From positions 56,832,775 through 56,896,774 of the forward strand of contig OZ012685.1 in NCBI GenBank assembly GCA_963942565.1: DNA of 64,000 bases, read 5' to 3'. Shown here piece after piece: positions 35,101 through 47,800 of the stretch. Every line of letters begins with the position of its first letter. Positions within the stretch are counted from its first letter, which is position 1. Both the position numbers and the translations under genes were made by a program. The notes below the pieces were generated by a model. That model did no database searches and was not told where the DNA came from. It worked only from the letters and a program-made list of their open reading frames with translations. This DNA comes from Maea johnstoni. Lineage: Eukaryota > Annelida > Polychaeta > Spionida > Magelonidae.

Positions 35101-38100
35101 AATGTCATAAAAATCCAATTTGAGAAGAAATATTCCCTTTTCACCCAAAAGCAAACTATTAGTAAAGATATTTTGTGTCACTTATAATGTATATGTAATG
35201 TATACATAACTGCTTGCCAAAAATAGCCCACATCACACATATTTGAGTTACATATAGATCAACCTAGTTATTGCTCATGCATTTATATAATACAAGAACT
35301 CATGAAATTAGAAACTTTCTTTAATAAGTGTCTATTTTCTAGATTTCATGAATTCAAGTGAATACTTGAAAACAAAAATTCTGTGTTTCTGAAATATTCA
35401 GAATATTTTCTACATTGGATTCTTTTCTTTTCAGATACCCCTAAAGCCAAAGCTGACAAGAAGCTCCCAACCGCCTTTGCCAACTTTTTCAACAAGGGAA
35501 ATAAACCAGGAAAGAAGGAAGAGGGAAAGGGAAAAAAGAAAGAAGAGAAACCTAAGAAAGAAAAAGGTAACACATAAGAATATGTAGAGCATTACAAAAA
35601 AGTTATATTATGAAAATTTACAAATTAAGATTAAACTTACATACAATGAAATATCAAATAAGCTTGACACATTTTCCTGGATTAAGGGAAAACCCTAGAA
35701 TAAATCTGTCCCTTCTTTTCTTGAGAAGTGAGTATACTAGTGGTTTCTTAAGTGTTCTTTATTTTAACATAGTAAAAATGAAATTTCATCTTTGTTCGAT
35801 CTAATATCTCTATAAAATATTTCCTATTTTCAGAGTATTGAAATGAATTTGAAATTTCATCTTTTTTCATCTAAAATATCCTGATTGTGAAAGAAGTATT
35901 ATATTTACTCTGCTCCTTTTTGTATTTCCAGAAAGCAAGAAAAGTACTAAGGGGAAACCCCTAGCTGCCTTTGCTAACTTGCAGGAGAAACTCGCTGGCG
36001 GGGCAGACATGGCTAAGATCAAAAAAGGTCTAGAGCTGTCTAGCACTTCACTAATTCTCTTTGAAGAGGTAAGTTATCAAGCCTATCAGATTTTGACTTT
36101 AACTGCAACATGTAGTTCAATCAAGAAAATTAAGATACGAAACAGCATTGCTTATAATAAACTACAAGGCCTCTTTGTGATGGTCTTGACTTGTCTGAAA
36201 ACTATCTGTACTTAGATGCTTTGCCGGGATATCAAGCCTTGCAGGTTTTTGCTACTTGTAATTTCCCTAAAATACAAGTTGCCTTTGCAAAAAAATTCAA
36301 TATCCTTAATACTAGCTAATACTATGAATTTACCATATGCATTGTCTGTATTCAACTATTCCTTCTATCCAATGTAAGTCTTTTTATTTTTAAATAACCA
36401 TGGTGTAAGAGTAACTAATGCATTTGGTATTGATAAGATGAAATATTGATTTACTCCTTTCCTCTTACCTTATTGACTAATCATGTGCTTTATTGTGTTG
36501 TTCCAGGTTGATATAGTGTTTGAAGAGGATAAGGGTTTCTGGGCAGCCATCCAGACTTTTATGAGCTCAACCAAGCGCCCAATCATCATGACCACAAACG
36601 ATGCCCACTTCACCGAGCGCTTCGAAGGAACTTTCGAGCAGTTAATGTTTAAGCGACCCTCAGCTGTGAGTACATTAATATTATTCATTCTGTCTGCAAT
36701 TTTATCAAGCTCGATTGTCTAGTTTGATACATTCTTAAAGATGTGTGAAACAAATTTTTCAAAAGAAAATGGGTTAAAGTTAAAATGTGATTAAAATATG
36801 AGCGACCGTTAGGTGTGAGGAGAATGAGTTCATTCACTTGCAAAGTATTTGTCTGCCATTTTATGTTCATTGCCTTTTTTGGGATGTCAAATGAATATAT
36901 CTGATTAAGATATCAACTTCACAGCTGTTGATATGCATGCATAATGAATACATCATGTAACTCAAAGTTAATGACTTAGAAAGTCTGCAAATTAAAGGGT
37001 TAAAATCACAAACTAAAATCTGGAACTAAATCCAAAGTATTCTTACTTATGAAAAGATAATTATCATTTATATAATGATAGTCTGATGCTGATTTATAGT
37101 AGCATATTTGGTGACCAGGTATGATAACCTCTTTATAAATTGTGTGATGTTTTTTTCCAGAGTAACATCTGTAGTTTGCTGCAAGTGATGAGCCTGGCGG
37201 AGGGTGTGCGGACAGACTTCTCTGACCTGCTGCCCCTGGTCAGTCTGAGGGACGGGGACCTGAGGCAGAGCATTCTACAGCTACAGCTCTGGGCCAAGTC
37301 AGGCGGTGGGCTAGACAAGAGAGACGCCTCAGCAAAGGTAGGATAATCACATAGTTACATGTACTGGAAATTCTCAGAAATTTAGACCATCCTCAAAATT
37401 TTGGCCACTATGATTATACTTCAAAATAATTATTGGGAAATATGGACCACACTTGATTTATCGCTGGTATCTATTTCACAAAGTAAGGACAATTATTACT
37501 CTGCTTTGTCAGTATTTTCCTAATACATGGGCCACCCTCACCCATAAAAATTATGATTATTAAAAACTATAATTTTATGGTAGTCATAGTGTAAGCCAGC
37601 ATTTTGACTTCCCAACCCTCAAAATCCATACCATAATGTACCGTTATGTTTTGTTCTTAGAGATAACCATCCCTAATCCCTACCCACCTTTATTTTCACA
37701 GCTGAGACCGCGATCAGAGCTGCTGGGCACCCCCAGGAAGCACATGGACATGTTTGGCAACAATAGCCTGTCCCAGCTCTCGCAGGATTCCTCTCAGGGG
37801 AAGCCGTATAACAGCGAGGATGATTTCAGCCTCACGCCGCAGATCAAGCGGCGCCGGCGAGGTCTGCCAATCATTGAGGATGACTCCTCGTGTGGCAGCA
37901 ATCCCGGAACACCAGCTAAAGTGAGTGGAAACTTCTTCCCTAGCCTTGGACTTACTTAGTGCTTATTCATATATATAAGGATAGATAGATGGATATGTAT
38001 ACATATAATATGATAGTGATAAGTATTGGTACAAAAATGATAACCAGCAGGGTGTCTGGACAATAATTTAATGTCCAAATCTTTGAAGACACATTCTGAT

Positions 38101-41100
38101 ACTGAAATGGTTGTGATTGTTATCTGAATAATATCTATCTTATCTTTCCTAAGAAAAAAATTACAACCAAAGTTCCACAATTGCCAATTATAGACACCCC
38201 CTATGAGAATCCTGGCAAAGACTTTGGTCAACTGAGACTTCATTAAATTTTCTGTCATTGTTATATTTGCAGATTTCTCAGCGCGCTGTGGTTTTACCGG
38301 TGTTGCTGGAGGAGAGTCAGGACGCCCAGATGTGCCCACTAGGGGGCACTGAGGACAGTCAGGACAGCACCTCGGCAGCGGTGGGGGCTGCCACGACGGC
38401 AGAGCTGATGGAATACAAAGGACCCTTACCACAGAAGCACCTACTGTGCTTCGAGAGCAGCACCGGGATCAGCAACCTCCTAGACAAACAGCAGTCTGCG
38501 CTCAGTCTACTACAGGTAACTATGCTTACTTATTAAATTTGTAACTAAGACCTGGTAAAAATGCCTTCTCATCCATGTACCAAAGATTCTTGGATATTTA
38601 GACCACCCTAGGAATTTGGGCCACTATAATTATTTTGCAAAATAATACATGGGAAATCTGGATAACCCTCAATCTATCGCCAGTTGCCATTACGGACAAG
38701 ATATGGACCTAGCTGTAAACCTTACTGATACAACATCACAGTATTATCAGAAAACATGGGCCACCCTGAACCCATAAAAATAGTAATTATAAAAAATTGT
38801 CCCAAATCACTGAGAATTTACAATGTGGTTTTAAGTAATTTCTGAGTTGCAAGTTCATGGCAGACAGCATAAGTTGTTTTTCTAGAAAATTAATGGTATT
38901 ATTAGCAACGAAATAAGTTATACAATTTGAGGATATAATATAGGTAAATTAGATATATTATCTTTTATACATTTTATCTTTTCTAAGTTCTTTTTGTTGC
39001 ATGATTATAATCATCGCCATTATTCTATTATTTCAAATAAGTGATCAGCAATAGATTTTTATAATCGCTTAACCTATATAATACTTTTGAACATTTATTA
39101 CTTCTATAATGTGATAGTTGATAGTTTACACAACTTCCAAGACACAGCTGAAAGCATTGCTATTTCTAAAGAAGTTAATTTGTCTATATGGACCACAAAC
39201 AGCTATCCACTGACTATTCTTTATAAAGTGCTTTTGAACATTATAGTAGGAAAGGGCGCTATATCAAATGTCAGTTATTATTATTAATTATTATTATAAT
39301 TCCTATTCCAGTGTTGTGGATGCAGGTCCAGGGTTGCCCTGACTTCCTTTGCCAAATCGCTTCGCATTGAGGTGACCTACAGCAATCTCCTACACTCCCT
39401 GCCTCTGCCCAAGGTTCCTTATGTAGCCATAAGACCCCCTCCGCCAACCATCAGCATCAAGCCACGGCGCTCACGGATCAAGAACAATGACGATATGTAC
39501 GATAGTGAGGCCTCGAGCGATGGGTTTGCGACCCTCAACTCAAAAAAAGTAGTCGTAGGAGAAAGCGAGAGTGAGGGAAACGCTGATACTGAAACGGAGG
39601 CTCAAACTGACATTGGTGATGTGACGAAAACCTCTGCAAAACGAAAGGCATCCAAAGAGGATGCGATTGTTTATAGATCACTCGAAGCATTGTCGGAGAT
39701 GTACGATAACATCTCCCTCTTAGATTCCTACCAATCAATACCGTCCTTACGAAGAGAAGGAGCGTCGAGAAAGAGTGATTTTGATTGGTCGAAGGGGAGA
39801 CTGTGTCCAGGACTAAGTGTGGCGGTTTCGCGCTACGAGGAGGAGAATTGGTGGAAATATAACCATCACGCGGAGATGGTGTCCGCGGTGGAGGTAGCGA
39901 GTGTGGAGAGTTGCGTGAATCGACTGCAGGGCTGTCTCACGGATGTGCAGTCGCTCAGGAAAGAGGTCCAGGCAGAAACAAGGTCTCAGCTCAGCCTACC
40001 TGTTCACAACTGCAACCCGCAGCTACAACTTTCTCAAGAATCCATGCTTGACAGAAGGTAGGCTATTTGGGAACCTTATTATCTAAATCTTGTCCTGTCC
40101 TAGAAAATTTTTGTTTCCGGTAACGGTGTCATTTGGATGAAATACCCAAACCCTCAAAAATCACCCTTCAGGACACCCATTTCAACCATATGATTGTATT
40201 ATTTTCAGCGCAATATACTCCCCATGGCATTGTATGTGAACATTATGCCTTATTCCAATAAGTAAATACATTGTTATGATTGTAATCTGAGTATTTGAGT
40301 CTGAGTTATTGTGGTCGCCCTTTATCCTGGCTAAGAACCTGATTTGTTTGCTTTTGATTAATATTTCAAATGTTGCAACTAAGATGTGCTTCTATTTCTT
40401 TGCAGTTTGCAATCATCAAGAGTGAAGGCAGCCGAGAATGCTGGAAGTACCCTGCCAGTTCACATGCAGTGTCAGAGACGATCCATCGCCACGGACTACC
40501 TCCCCATCCTCAGGACCATCTGTAAATCAGAACAGTTCAGACAAGCAGCCAAGACTAAGAGAAGGTACATACATAACACTTTTATTAGCCAAAAGTACAT
40601 CATATTGTGAATGAGAAGAATGAATACATTACTGGATACCATGTTAATATTGCGGCAGTTTGATTAATCTGTGCTTTGAGTCTGCATTCATTAAATTGTA
40701 CACCATTATTTGGACATCCGGTCCTTATATTAGTATCGTACATTCGTACAACTGGCTGACATGAAAGCTTGTCATTCAACATGTTTATTCAAAAATTAAA
40801 CTGCGCATCAAAGGCAGCTTCCTACTGAGCACATTAATTTATATGCACAAAATTTACCTGCTATACAGTACTTATTTTCCCCATTTACACTTCATTTTAT
40901 ATTTTAATTTGAATGATTTAATATGTAATAGTTGTTAACTTGATAGTTATCAGTCTTTAATGTAGAGATAAATTGTATATGTGTGAAAGAGAGATAGTAA
41001 TTAAAGAATACATTCAATGGCATATATATTTTAACAAATATTATCTTTTCTATTTGCAGGTTTTTCCACTATCTGGACTCTATATCCCTTCCCCTGAAAC

Positions 41101-41138
41101 AGTCAGTGATAGACACTTTCTGCTCAAGTTTTCCATAA
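26176..41138 (+). CDS. ATAD5: ATAD5/Elg1, AAA+ large subunit of the PCNA-unloading RFC-like complex, 18 coding exons
   Basis: ATAD5 replaces RFC1 in an RFC-like complex that unloads PCNA from chromatin after replication. Coding exons: 26176-26226, 27154-29168, 30455-31029, 31470-31873, 32198-32333, 32776-33171, 33494-33700, 34148-34326, 34862-35006, 35435-35566, 35932-36068, 36507-36665, 37161-37337, 37702-37920, 38273-38515, 39312-40057, 40406-40564, 41060-41138. The chain is 6,159 nt: 2,052 codons plus stop (human 1,844). The first two thirds is a disordered, Lys/Ser/Glu-rich tail with ISYEDLL and ISYEDFL motifs as in human (VSYEEFLKS). Then come AFLLSGVPDTLK, LQWTEKYQP, Walker A GPVGIGKT (about residues 1301-1308), IFEVNAS, Walker B LILFEEVD (about 1454-1461) and sensor-1 MTTND. 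The C-terminus, RRFFHYLDSISLPLKQ ending CSSFP, matches the human end. Exon 1 is the weakest part: it was chosen for its open frame, donor at 26227, matching phase and MPGV start. Confidence 0.95.
26280..26860. mobile_element. Rearranged family D hAT copies in tandem
   Basis: A 242-nt segment at 26305-26546 recurs at 26589-26830 (offset 284) with only a few differences. A 40-nt Harbinger-end fragment (26549-26589) lies between. Both segments hold family D ends (GTCTTAGCCAGGATTTTGAA) in mixed order. This looks like a recent duplication of a nested cluster within ATAD5 intron 1. Confidence 0.7.
29312..29480 (+). mobile_element. hAT-like family J fragment
   Basis: CAGGGTCTGACACTTAG and AAAGGTCTTTTGATAAAAAA are shared with 49187-49345. 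The right half is lost and replaced by T- and G-runs (29436-29458). Confidence 0.5.
30040..30420 (+). mobile_element. hAT-like element, family L
   Basis: Ends CAGTGTTCGACAT and ATGTGGAACCCTG with a 7-nt direct repeat TACTGTA on both sides. The interior is marked by repeated GGGCTAGT/ACTAGCCC phrases. It lies in ATAD5 intron 2. Confidence 0.65.
30780..30947 (+). repeat. 28-codon tandem repeat inside ATAD5 exon 3
   Basis: Two in-frame 84-nt units start at 30780 and 30864. Each codes SKKVVE, an acidic stretch, EVIVTGKTPSKKKRS. The unit joins a SUMO-binding-like core (VIV next to acidic residues) with a basic GKTPSKKKRS block. Confidence 0.85.
33181..33390 (+). mobile_element. TTAA-flanked MITE, family A, 9 nt inside ATAD5 intron 6
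   Basis: TTAACCCTTATGCTGCTGC ... CAGCATTGGAAGTGCTAAG. The left TTAA begins 9 nt after the donor GT at 33172. It fills two thirds of the 322-nt intron. Confidence 0.8.
33720..33900 (-). mobile_element. tRNA-derived SINE, 3' part, reversed
   Basis: The body and tail of the SINE at 4143-4522, in reverse: GGAATTACGGTTTTCGTCAT (tail), AAAACCACTGCCTAACC and AACTTTCTCAC. The tail starts about 20 nt from the donor of ATAD5 exon 7. Confidence 0.65.
34035..34095 (-). mobile_element. Fragment of TA-type MITE family M
   Basis: AATGATTATGGTGGCCTAAA and TTCTAGGGTGGTCTAAA match, in reverse, the start of the elements at 37362 and 38578. Confidence 0.5.
34338..34545 (+). mobile_element. TTAA-flanked MITE, family A, 11 nt inside ATAD5 intron 8
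   Basis: TTAACCCTTATGCTGGTGG ... CAGCATTGGAAGGGTT. The TTAA begins 11 nt after the donor GT at 34327. It closely resembles the copy at 33181 in the same gene. Confidence 0.8.
34543..34875. repeat. Threefold tandem repeat ending at the acceptor of ATAD5 exon 9
   Basis: Units start at 34543, 34659 and 34771 (periods 116 and 112), each opening with GAAATAAACTGA. The third ends in the real acceptor at 34861. The second retains GTGTGTTTCAG at 34736-34746, a ready decoy acceptor; use of it would add 11 codons and then a stop. The first has lost the AG. Confidence 0.85.
37362..37600 (+). mobile_element. TA-type MITE, family M
   Basis: Starts TACTGGAAATTCTCAGAAAT and shares GGCCACTATGATTAT, GGGCCACCCTCACCCATAAA with 38578-38821 and 44534-44700. 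The right end is worn. Confidence 0.6.
38048..38228. mobile_element. Decayed hAT-like family D copy
   Basis: CAGCAGGGTGTCTGGAC, CAATTGCCAATTATAGACAC and AATCCTGGCAAAGACTTT are family D parts, heavily changed. No duplication was found. Confidence 0.45.
38578..38821 (+). mobile_element. TA-type MITE, family M (best right end)
   Basis: The right end CAAATCACTGAGAATTTAC mirrors the left end AAATTCTCAGAAATTT of the copy at 37362, giving the family's terminal inverted repeat. Confidence 0.6.
40090..40340 (-). mobile_element. Decayed hAT-like family D copy, reversed
   Basis: GGTGTCATTTGGATG, CACCCTTCAGGACACCC and CCTGGCTAAGAACC match family D in reverse. It lies in ATAD5 intron 16. Confidence 0.5.
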
Positions 41139-41283
41139 GAGGAACCTTGTGCAGGTGCCGGCTCAGAAAATACTCCCGAAGTCATGAAGAGATTCTCTAC
41201 AGTGGTCCAGCATGTGACAGTTCATCTCCTCCGCTGCTGCTCAGTTTAACTAATATTTTAGATGCTCATTTCTGTGTTGATAA

Positions 41284-41556
41284 GGCCTAAAAAAAAGTTT
41301 GTTTCCTGTAACGTGACCCTGATAATTTTTCCCTCAAAAAAATTCCTACCCTAATTTTTTTTTCGTCCTTCCAACTCCTAATTAACATAAAACATGCATG
41401 AAGCGCACAAGTTCTACCCTAATTTTTTTTTCGTCCTTCCAACTCCTAATTAACATAAAACATGCATGAAGCGCACAAATTAATTTTTAAAAAGTTTTTA
41501 CTTACCTACCCTATGTTTTTTCAGACCGAATACAGGAAATAACCAATTTTTAGGCC
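41284..41556 (+). mobile_element. Harbinger-like MITE in the ATAD5 3' UTR
   Basis: GGCCTAAAAAAAAG ... AATTTTTAGGCC between two TAA triplets (41281-41283, 41557-41559). Inner ends GTTTCCTGTAAC / ACAGGAAAT also mirror. A roughly 69-nt inner segment (CTACCCTAATTTTTTTTTCG onward) is tandemly doubled. Confidence 0.7.
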
Positions 41557-42567
41557 TAATCCCTCATTGGCATACTTGTTGTTTTAATGACAATTGGTCA
41601 CAGACTGAGTCAAAGATTTATAGTTACAAAAAAAATATTCACATATTGTTTTTTCAATAGGGTAATTTTCAAATGACGCATTAAAGATAATTTGTATAGG
41701 TAAAATCAATTAATGTTATGGCTTAGGATTTTGGACTTTATGATCACTCAATCATTCTACAGACATGGGTCTTTATTTATTAAAATATGTGCATCTCTTT
41801 CCCATTTTGTCCTAGAAAATGTGAGCATTATACCTGGCTCAAAACGGTCCATGTTTGATTCTTATCTGGCAGTGAAAACTATGATTAACTTGGAAACCAG
41901 TTCCAACTAATTCTAGCATTGAACTGATCAAGTGGTTTCCTGTATATAGGTGTATATATATTGTGTTTTGCAGTGTAGTGAAGTTGAGTACCTTGCATGG
42001 GAGTTCTTCGTCCTTTATGATTTAAATAGGATTATGTTATGATGTAGAGTAACGTTTATCAAGATTGGAAAGAAACCTATTAAAAGTTATGTCAGACAGA
42101 CTCGATATACAGAAAACCTCGCTTACCTTGGAAATTTACAGATCCCAAACAAGAGCTCTGTTCCGAAATCATTCCTACCCACTTAAATGTTAGTAACATA
42201 AGTCATATTTCGATTACCTCAGAGGCTCAGACACTTGTCCCCTATTTGTCCGAGGTAAGCAAGATATTCTGGAATTGTTATAGGCCAGGGGTCCTAAGTA
42301 TAAAACTTCAAACCCTTCCATGAGTTCCCAGTGAAGAGTTTTGATTTGGTCTATGAGACTTCTAATGCATGATTTTGTTAGATATTTGATGGGAAGGGGA
42401 TCAGCTATTTGGGTTTCTCCGAAAGAAAAATTAACCAAGTAGTTTGGACATCAAGTATAGGTTAAGTAGTGCAAACTTTTTGGTTGAAGCAAAGAGATGC
42501 TTAGTTCTTCCGTTCACTCCTGAATTTTTATACTTAGTGTCCCCGTCCTTGTTGACATTTATACTGT

Positions 42568-42573
42568 AATAAA
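42568..42573 (+). terminator. Polyadenylation signal AATAAA, ATAD5 (proximal candidate)
   Basis: AATAAA about 1.4 kb after the ATAD5 stop, the first of two canonical signals in this likely 3' UTR. Confidence 0.4.
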
Positions 42574-42897
42574 GATGAAAATCTGAGAAAGCATTTGATG
42601 AGGAATGCAATTATGTAAATACATATATTTTACATTTATGAACAGGCAATAGCCAAGTCATAAGTAGCTGTATATATCTCACATTGCTAAAATGTTTGAA
42701 AGAGTATAACAAATAACTAAAGAAGAGTTGCCAAATTGATAGTTACTCTCTAACATTATGAAGTATTTGTGTACAGATATGTCTATTTCACTCTTTATAA
42801 TTGTATAGCTGTGTATTGAGATGTAATATATTGTTTGTTTTCATGCAGGTGTGTGGATGGGTTATTCATCAAATGGTGTGTCGTGACATAGGGTTAT

Positions 42898-42903
42898 AAT
42901 AAA
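42898..42903 (+). terminator. Polyadenylation signal AATAAA, ATAD5 (distal candidate)
   Basis: AATAAA followed about 15-20 nt later by a GT-rich stretch (GAGTTGTGGTTGG), the usual layout of a cleavage site. This makes it the better of the two candidates and gives a 3' UTR of about 1.8 kb. Confidence 0.5.
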
Positions 42904-43044
42904 GACATTCCTAATCCATCTTGAGTTGTGGTTGGTCATTGCTGATATGTAGGACCTTAGCCGGCATGAGATATGACTTGATTTTGATACCCAAATTCTG
43001 TGAGTGAGACTTGGACAAATAGCATACCAGGACATCTTCATATA

Positions 43045-43358
43045 TTATCTCAATAGCCAGGATTTAGAAACTGGGTGGCCATAATTGGCAATCGTAATTT
43101 TTTTTTTTGGGGGGGGGGGTGGTCTCATTTTTCATCGACCACAATATTAACAGATTACAACCATTTACAAGTATTGACTTCATGAAATAAGGCATAATGT
43201 CCATACTAGATGCCATCAAAATTATATTGCGGTGAAGAAAAAATTATATGCTTAAAATTGCCATTTTAAGAATTTCCTCACTAAATTTTTTGGTAGTCCT
43301 GAAGGGCAATTTTAGAGGTATCCAAATGACGTACAGATGACCTGCTGATTAAGACTGG
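43045..43358 (+). mobile_element. hAT-like family D copy, downstream of ATAD5
   Basis: AGCCAGGATTTAGAAACTGG and TTGGCAATCGTAATTTTTT at the left, and CCTGCTGATTAAGAC at the right, follow 7555-7870 along its full length. The terminal five bases and duplication are lost. Confidence 0.6.
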
Positions 43359-43654
43359 TGCAAATGATTCCAAGCTTTATAACTTAGTCAGTCTTTAGTC
43401 TAGCAAGAGGGATGTCCCCATAGCAAAGTCTGGGAAAAAAACAAAACAGCAGTGTAGGTGGGGTGCCCCCATGGCTTCAAAGTATATTAAATAGGTAACC
43501 TTACTCTTGGCAATTTAGAAAGGATAAAAGAACTTCCAATATGTTTTCTATATGTAATCAAGATATCTTTTGGGGATGGGTAAGCATATAACATAATAGT
43601 ATCTAATAACTTGGCTAATATCAGTAAACAACAAAAAATCAAATCAACAAAAGA

Positions 43655-43660
43655 TTTATT
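43655..43660 (-). terminator. Candidate polyadenylation signal for CENP-U
   Basis: TTTATT on the plus strand reads AATAAA on the minus strand, about 1.2 kb after the CENP-U stop. It faces the ATAD5 signal at 42898 with about 750 nt between, so the two genes would end tail to tail without overlap. Confidence 0.35.
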
Positions 43661-44533
43661 TACAGTATATGCATAATCTTAAATACATTATATATACATG
43701 ATCATAAGTCAACATATCAGTAACATTCAGTACTATACTGAAGTATATCCATGACTACATTGAAGGCCAATCACTTAAAAGCTTGCCCTCCAATTTCAAT
43801 TTAACATTTCTTGTCCAATAACCAACATGTATACAGAAATGGATTGGTAAATAGCGAGCCTTCAATATGGAATCTGATTAGCCCCACAGGCCAGCTTCAG
43901 TAACTTCAATGATTAAGTAACTTTTTCAATGTAAAGAAAATCAGTGACCTACCCTACATTAACCAAGTCTGGAGTGCACACTTGGAGCCCACAGATTTTT
44001 CAGACCTATCCTGCGAATCTATGAACAATTCTTATATAATAACCAAATAACTTTTTCAACTATCATTACCCAAAAACACACTCAAAACTATAATTTAATT
44101 CGTCTTTATTCACTGCTACTGTTGTGGCATACCACGCACTACCAAAATCACACTATAACTTAGTACCCATTGCTAGTTGCTCTGGTAACTCGTAATAAGG
44201 AAACATTCTAGTTGTATACTTTTGCAAGTTCATTGTGGTTGAAAAATCAAATTGAATTTTCTACTATTTAAGTATGAAGATAAGTTTTTATATATTTTAG
44301 TATGAGACTAATTTGAGGAAGCTTCATGAGATTCAAATAAACTCCATAAGATTTCACTAATTTACCAAACTTCTAATATAAGGCTCACTTCAAAAAGTAA
44401 GAATTTCAGATTAGCCAAACTTCTTGTTTGTACTATAATTGCTATATGTATAATATAAGGCTCATTTCAAAAGGTAAGAATTTCCGATTTGCCCAACTTA
44501 TTTTTGGTACCCTAGTTATATATTATATGAATA

Positions 44534-44700
44534 TAACCATAAATTCTCAGAAATATTGGCCACCATAGGAATACTATAATTATATTACAAAATAATTATT
44601 GGGTTATTTTGGCCACCATCAATTAACCGCTGGTGTCTTTAACACCAAATATGGGCCACGTTGTAAATCTCACTGATAAACAAAACCTAACCATAACTTC
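44534..44700 (+). mobile_element. TA-type MITE, family M
   Basis: AAATTCTCAGAAATATTGGC, CTATAATTATATTACAAAAT and CCGCTGGTGTCTTTAAC match the copy at 37362. It lies in the likely CENP-U 3' UTR. Confidence 0.5.
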
Positions 44701-44876
44701 CCCCTAATTCTGTTATCATCCTAGTATTTGTATCAGGTGACAATTAATTAGCGATAGTAAAGACCTTAAGATGTTTGGCAGTGTCACATATGGTTTTTGA
44801 GATAGCAGGTGGGTGTGGCGGTGCTATTGTTGGAATTCAAACAAGCGCATGGTGCAGTTGCTGGGATCCAAGCATA

Positions 44877-47800
44877 TCAGGACTGTGCCAGCCATCTCTC
44901 CATCTTGTTGTTGATGAGTTTCAGGTGCTGTATGGACTGGAGTGTAATCTGAGATTCCTTCAGCAGAGCGGGCGCATTGCCTTTGCTGGCATAGTTCTGC
45001 AAAGATAACAATAAAACATCTATAGAAGCCAATAAGGCAATGATTGAATGAATAAGGGTTTAAAGGAACACAAAGGCCATCTAATGCTATATATACTGTA
45101 GAACACACAATGTTAGCGACTGTTTATATATAGCGTACATAGCGTGTGGTTCCGCTTCGCTATATATAAAAACGCTGTACTTTTTTCTTACTGTACTGGC
45201 GCTGTCAGCGGCGGCTACCGTCGCTAACATAAAGATACGCTATGATGTGAAAACTCCCTAATTCGCTATATTTGGGACACGCTTCATATATGTGGTCTAC
45301 AGTATATATATTTTTTTTCTTTTTCAAAAAGCGATTCTTTGTCACTGTTGAAGAAGAATGACAAAGCAAAATGGCTTCTGACTGAAGCATTGCTTGAAAA
45401 ATACTTGAGGGAGGAACTTTTTAAGCCAGGAACTCATGTAGCACCTTTTCTTTTAGAAAATATTTGAAGTATTGAAGAAGCACTTTTCTACTAAAATTGA
45501 CTCATAAAAGTACAATCTCCCTTTTTACCATATGGCCAGTAAGCCTCATTGCCATACTTTGCAATAAAGCAAGTGCCTGAGAGAAAAACTACTCACCGGA
45601 TTAACGCTAGGTTCTGAATCTTTGCACTCCTCTTGAAGACTCTGTATTCCAGTTATGAACTTGCTGAGACCTTCAATGTCTTTCTTCTCCTGTTGCCTTT
45701 CCTCCGAAACTTTCTTCAGCTTTGCTATATCAGCCTCCAACCTGATGGGAGACAATATATCATTAGAAATCTGAACCAGACACTATTAATTTATATGAAC
45801 AGGACTTGGAACTTAAAGGAATGTTTGAAAGAATCTCTTATAACAATATGTAGATTCGCAGTATTTTTCTTTGATAGTTCCAAGGATCCCCGTAGTTAAA
45901 TGTAGTATTTTTTCTTTCATAAATTGAAAACACCAGAGCTCCATTTTGACCGGATCTCTGACTTAGCAATTAGCATACAGTTGCTCTAGGCTGTAATTTC
46001 TTAAATATTTATCACTTTATTTCATAACACTTCCTACCAGGAACAATCCTACAGACTTCATTTTTCATCAAATGTATTGATTCTTTGAAGGACTTTAAAT
46101 CAAAAACTCTTTATTTCAATCGCTGTGTAGCTGATGATTTGAAATGAAATAAACTCACTGTGCTAATCTGTTCTGCTGGGTGAAAGCAGTTTTTCTTTTC
46201 CTTGAGACTTCAGCTCGTTTCTGCAAATCGAAACAATTATCGTAAACTTCATGTGTATTCTATTGTACAATTTAAGTATAACTACCTATTAAAATAGTTG
46301 CAGAGGCATACTAGATTCTTGCCTCATCAAAATTGTAATATAAAGAATCTAAGTATGATTTATTTATTAAGATTTATCATATAGAAATATATTTGATAGA
46401 ATTCATTTATTTTATTTGTAAAAAATCGTTTGACTTTTGATTTTAAATGAAACTTGACATAGATCAAAAATAATGAATATTTCTTTTCTAAACATATCTA
46501 AATATGAGCCTAGAAAAGGAGCATGGTAACTTACCCTTAACATAGCAGCATGGGTGGTCCTCAGATCTTGCACTACATCAATCTAAAACAAACGAAAAAA
46601 AAAGGATCAAATACTTGGAAAGGTGAATGAATATTTTTGAAATAACCAGGAATAACGTGTACATACACCAACATCTAATAGTATCGGTTCACTTCATTAT
46701 CTCCTGATCTTTGTTATTTTTTGCCAACTGCAAAGTAATACTGTATTACTGGTATCTTTACAGGCATTTGATTTTCACTATTTTCACGCTTCCCATGATA
46801 GCACCGAAATTACATCCTTCAAATATATCCTACTTTGTATCTCCGACCTACTGTAATGAGTAATGCCCAAATTCAAAGTAGCACAAATACCCTCAAGCAG
46901 GGCTGTAAAGCAAAAGTTTTACCACTCCATGTTAAAGCTGTATAAGGTACTCTTATTTGCTGATTGATTGTAACTCACCTTCTTTCCAATTTCATTCCTG
47001 ACCTCCAAGTAGAACTGTTTCAAGGCACGTTTCATAACTCCATTGTCGAGTTCACCCCTGAAAATGTCAAGAAACTATCATTCATACAGGTATAACATCA
47101 GCCATATTGTAAACCTACACCAAGCGTCCATAACAAAAAAAGTATTGTAATTTCCACTTGCAGGACTCAACAGACAAAAAGATTCCAGTATTCAATGAAG
47201 GACTGATAGCCCCCCAGGATTCAGTGGTCCAACCACCAATTTTTTTATTAGAATTAGTAGCCCAAATAAGGGTTAAATACTATGTGTTTTATGAAGGATT
47301 CCCTAATACTTAAGTAGTCTAATGGGACTAATAATTCCCAGGTTTTAGTAGGCCTATTACCTTATTTCAAAATTAGTGGGCTACTGGGCGAACTTGTATG
47401 TTGAGCCCTGACTTTGGAGGTGAAAAGTGAAACTGCTTAAATAGTTTATTGGCAATGAAGTACTACTGATAACGCCAACCTTCAATTAATAACCTGGAGT
47501 ATTACTTGTATTGTAACACTTGTAAAACCTCAACCAATTGTTTGATGTCAATAAAGATACAAAATATGTTATATCTTACATTTGTTATAATATATTAACA
47601 ATGAAATCAATACAACCCCTATTTAATCAGAGGAAAAACATGTGAAATACATATTCCTAATTGCAACTATCCCAGCCCTGCGAGGTGGACACTGCTGACA
47701 GACACAAATATGAACTATAAACATATCTCTGTATATTTCATCACATGTATGTTAAGGTAGACGCAAGTTGATAAAGAATCTTGATGGCCACTATTCAAGC

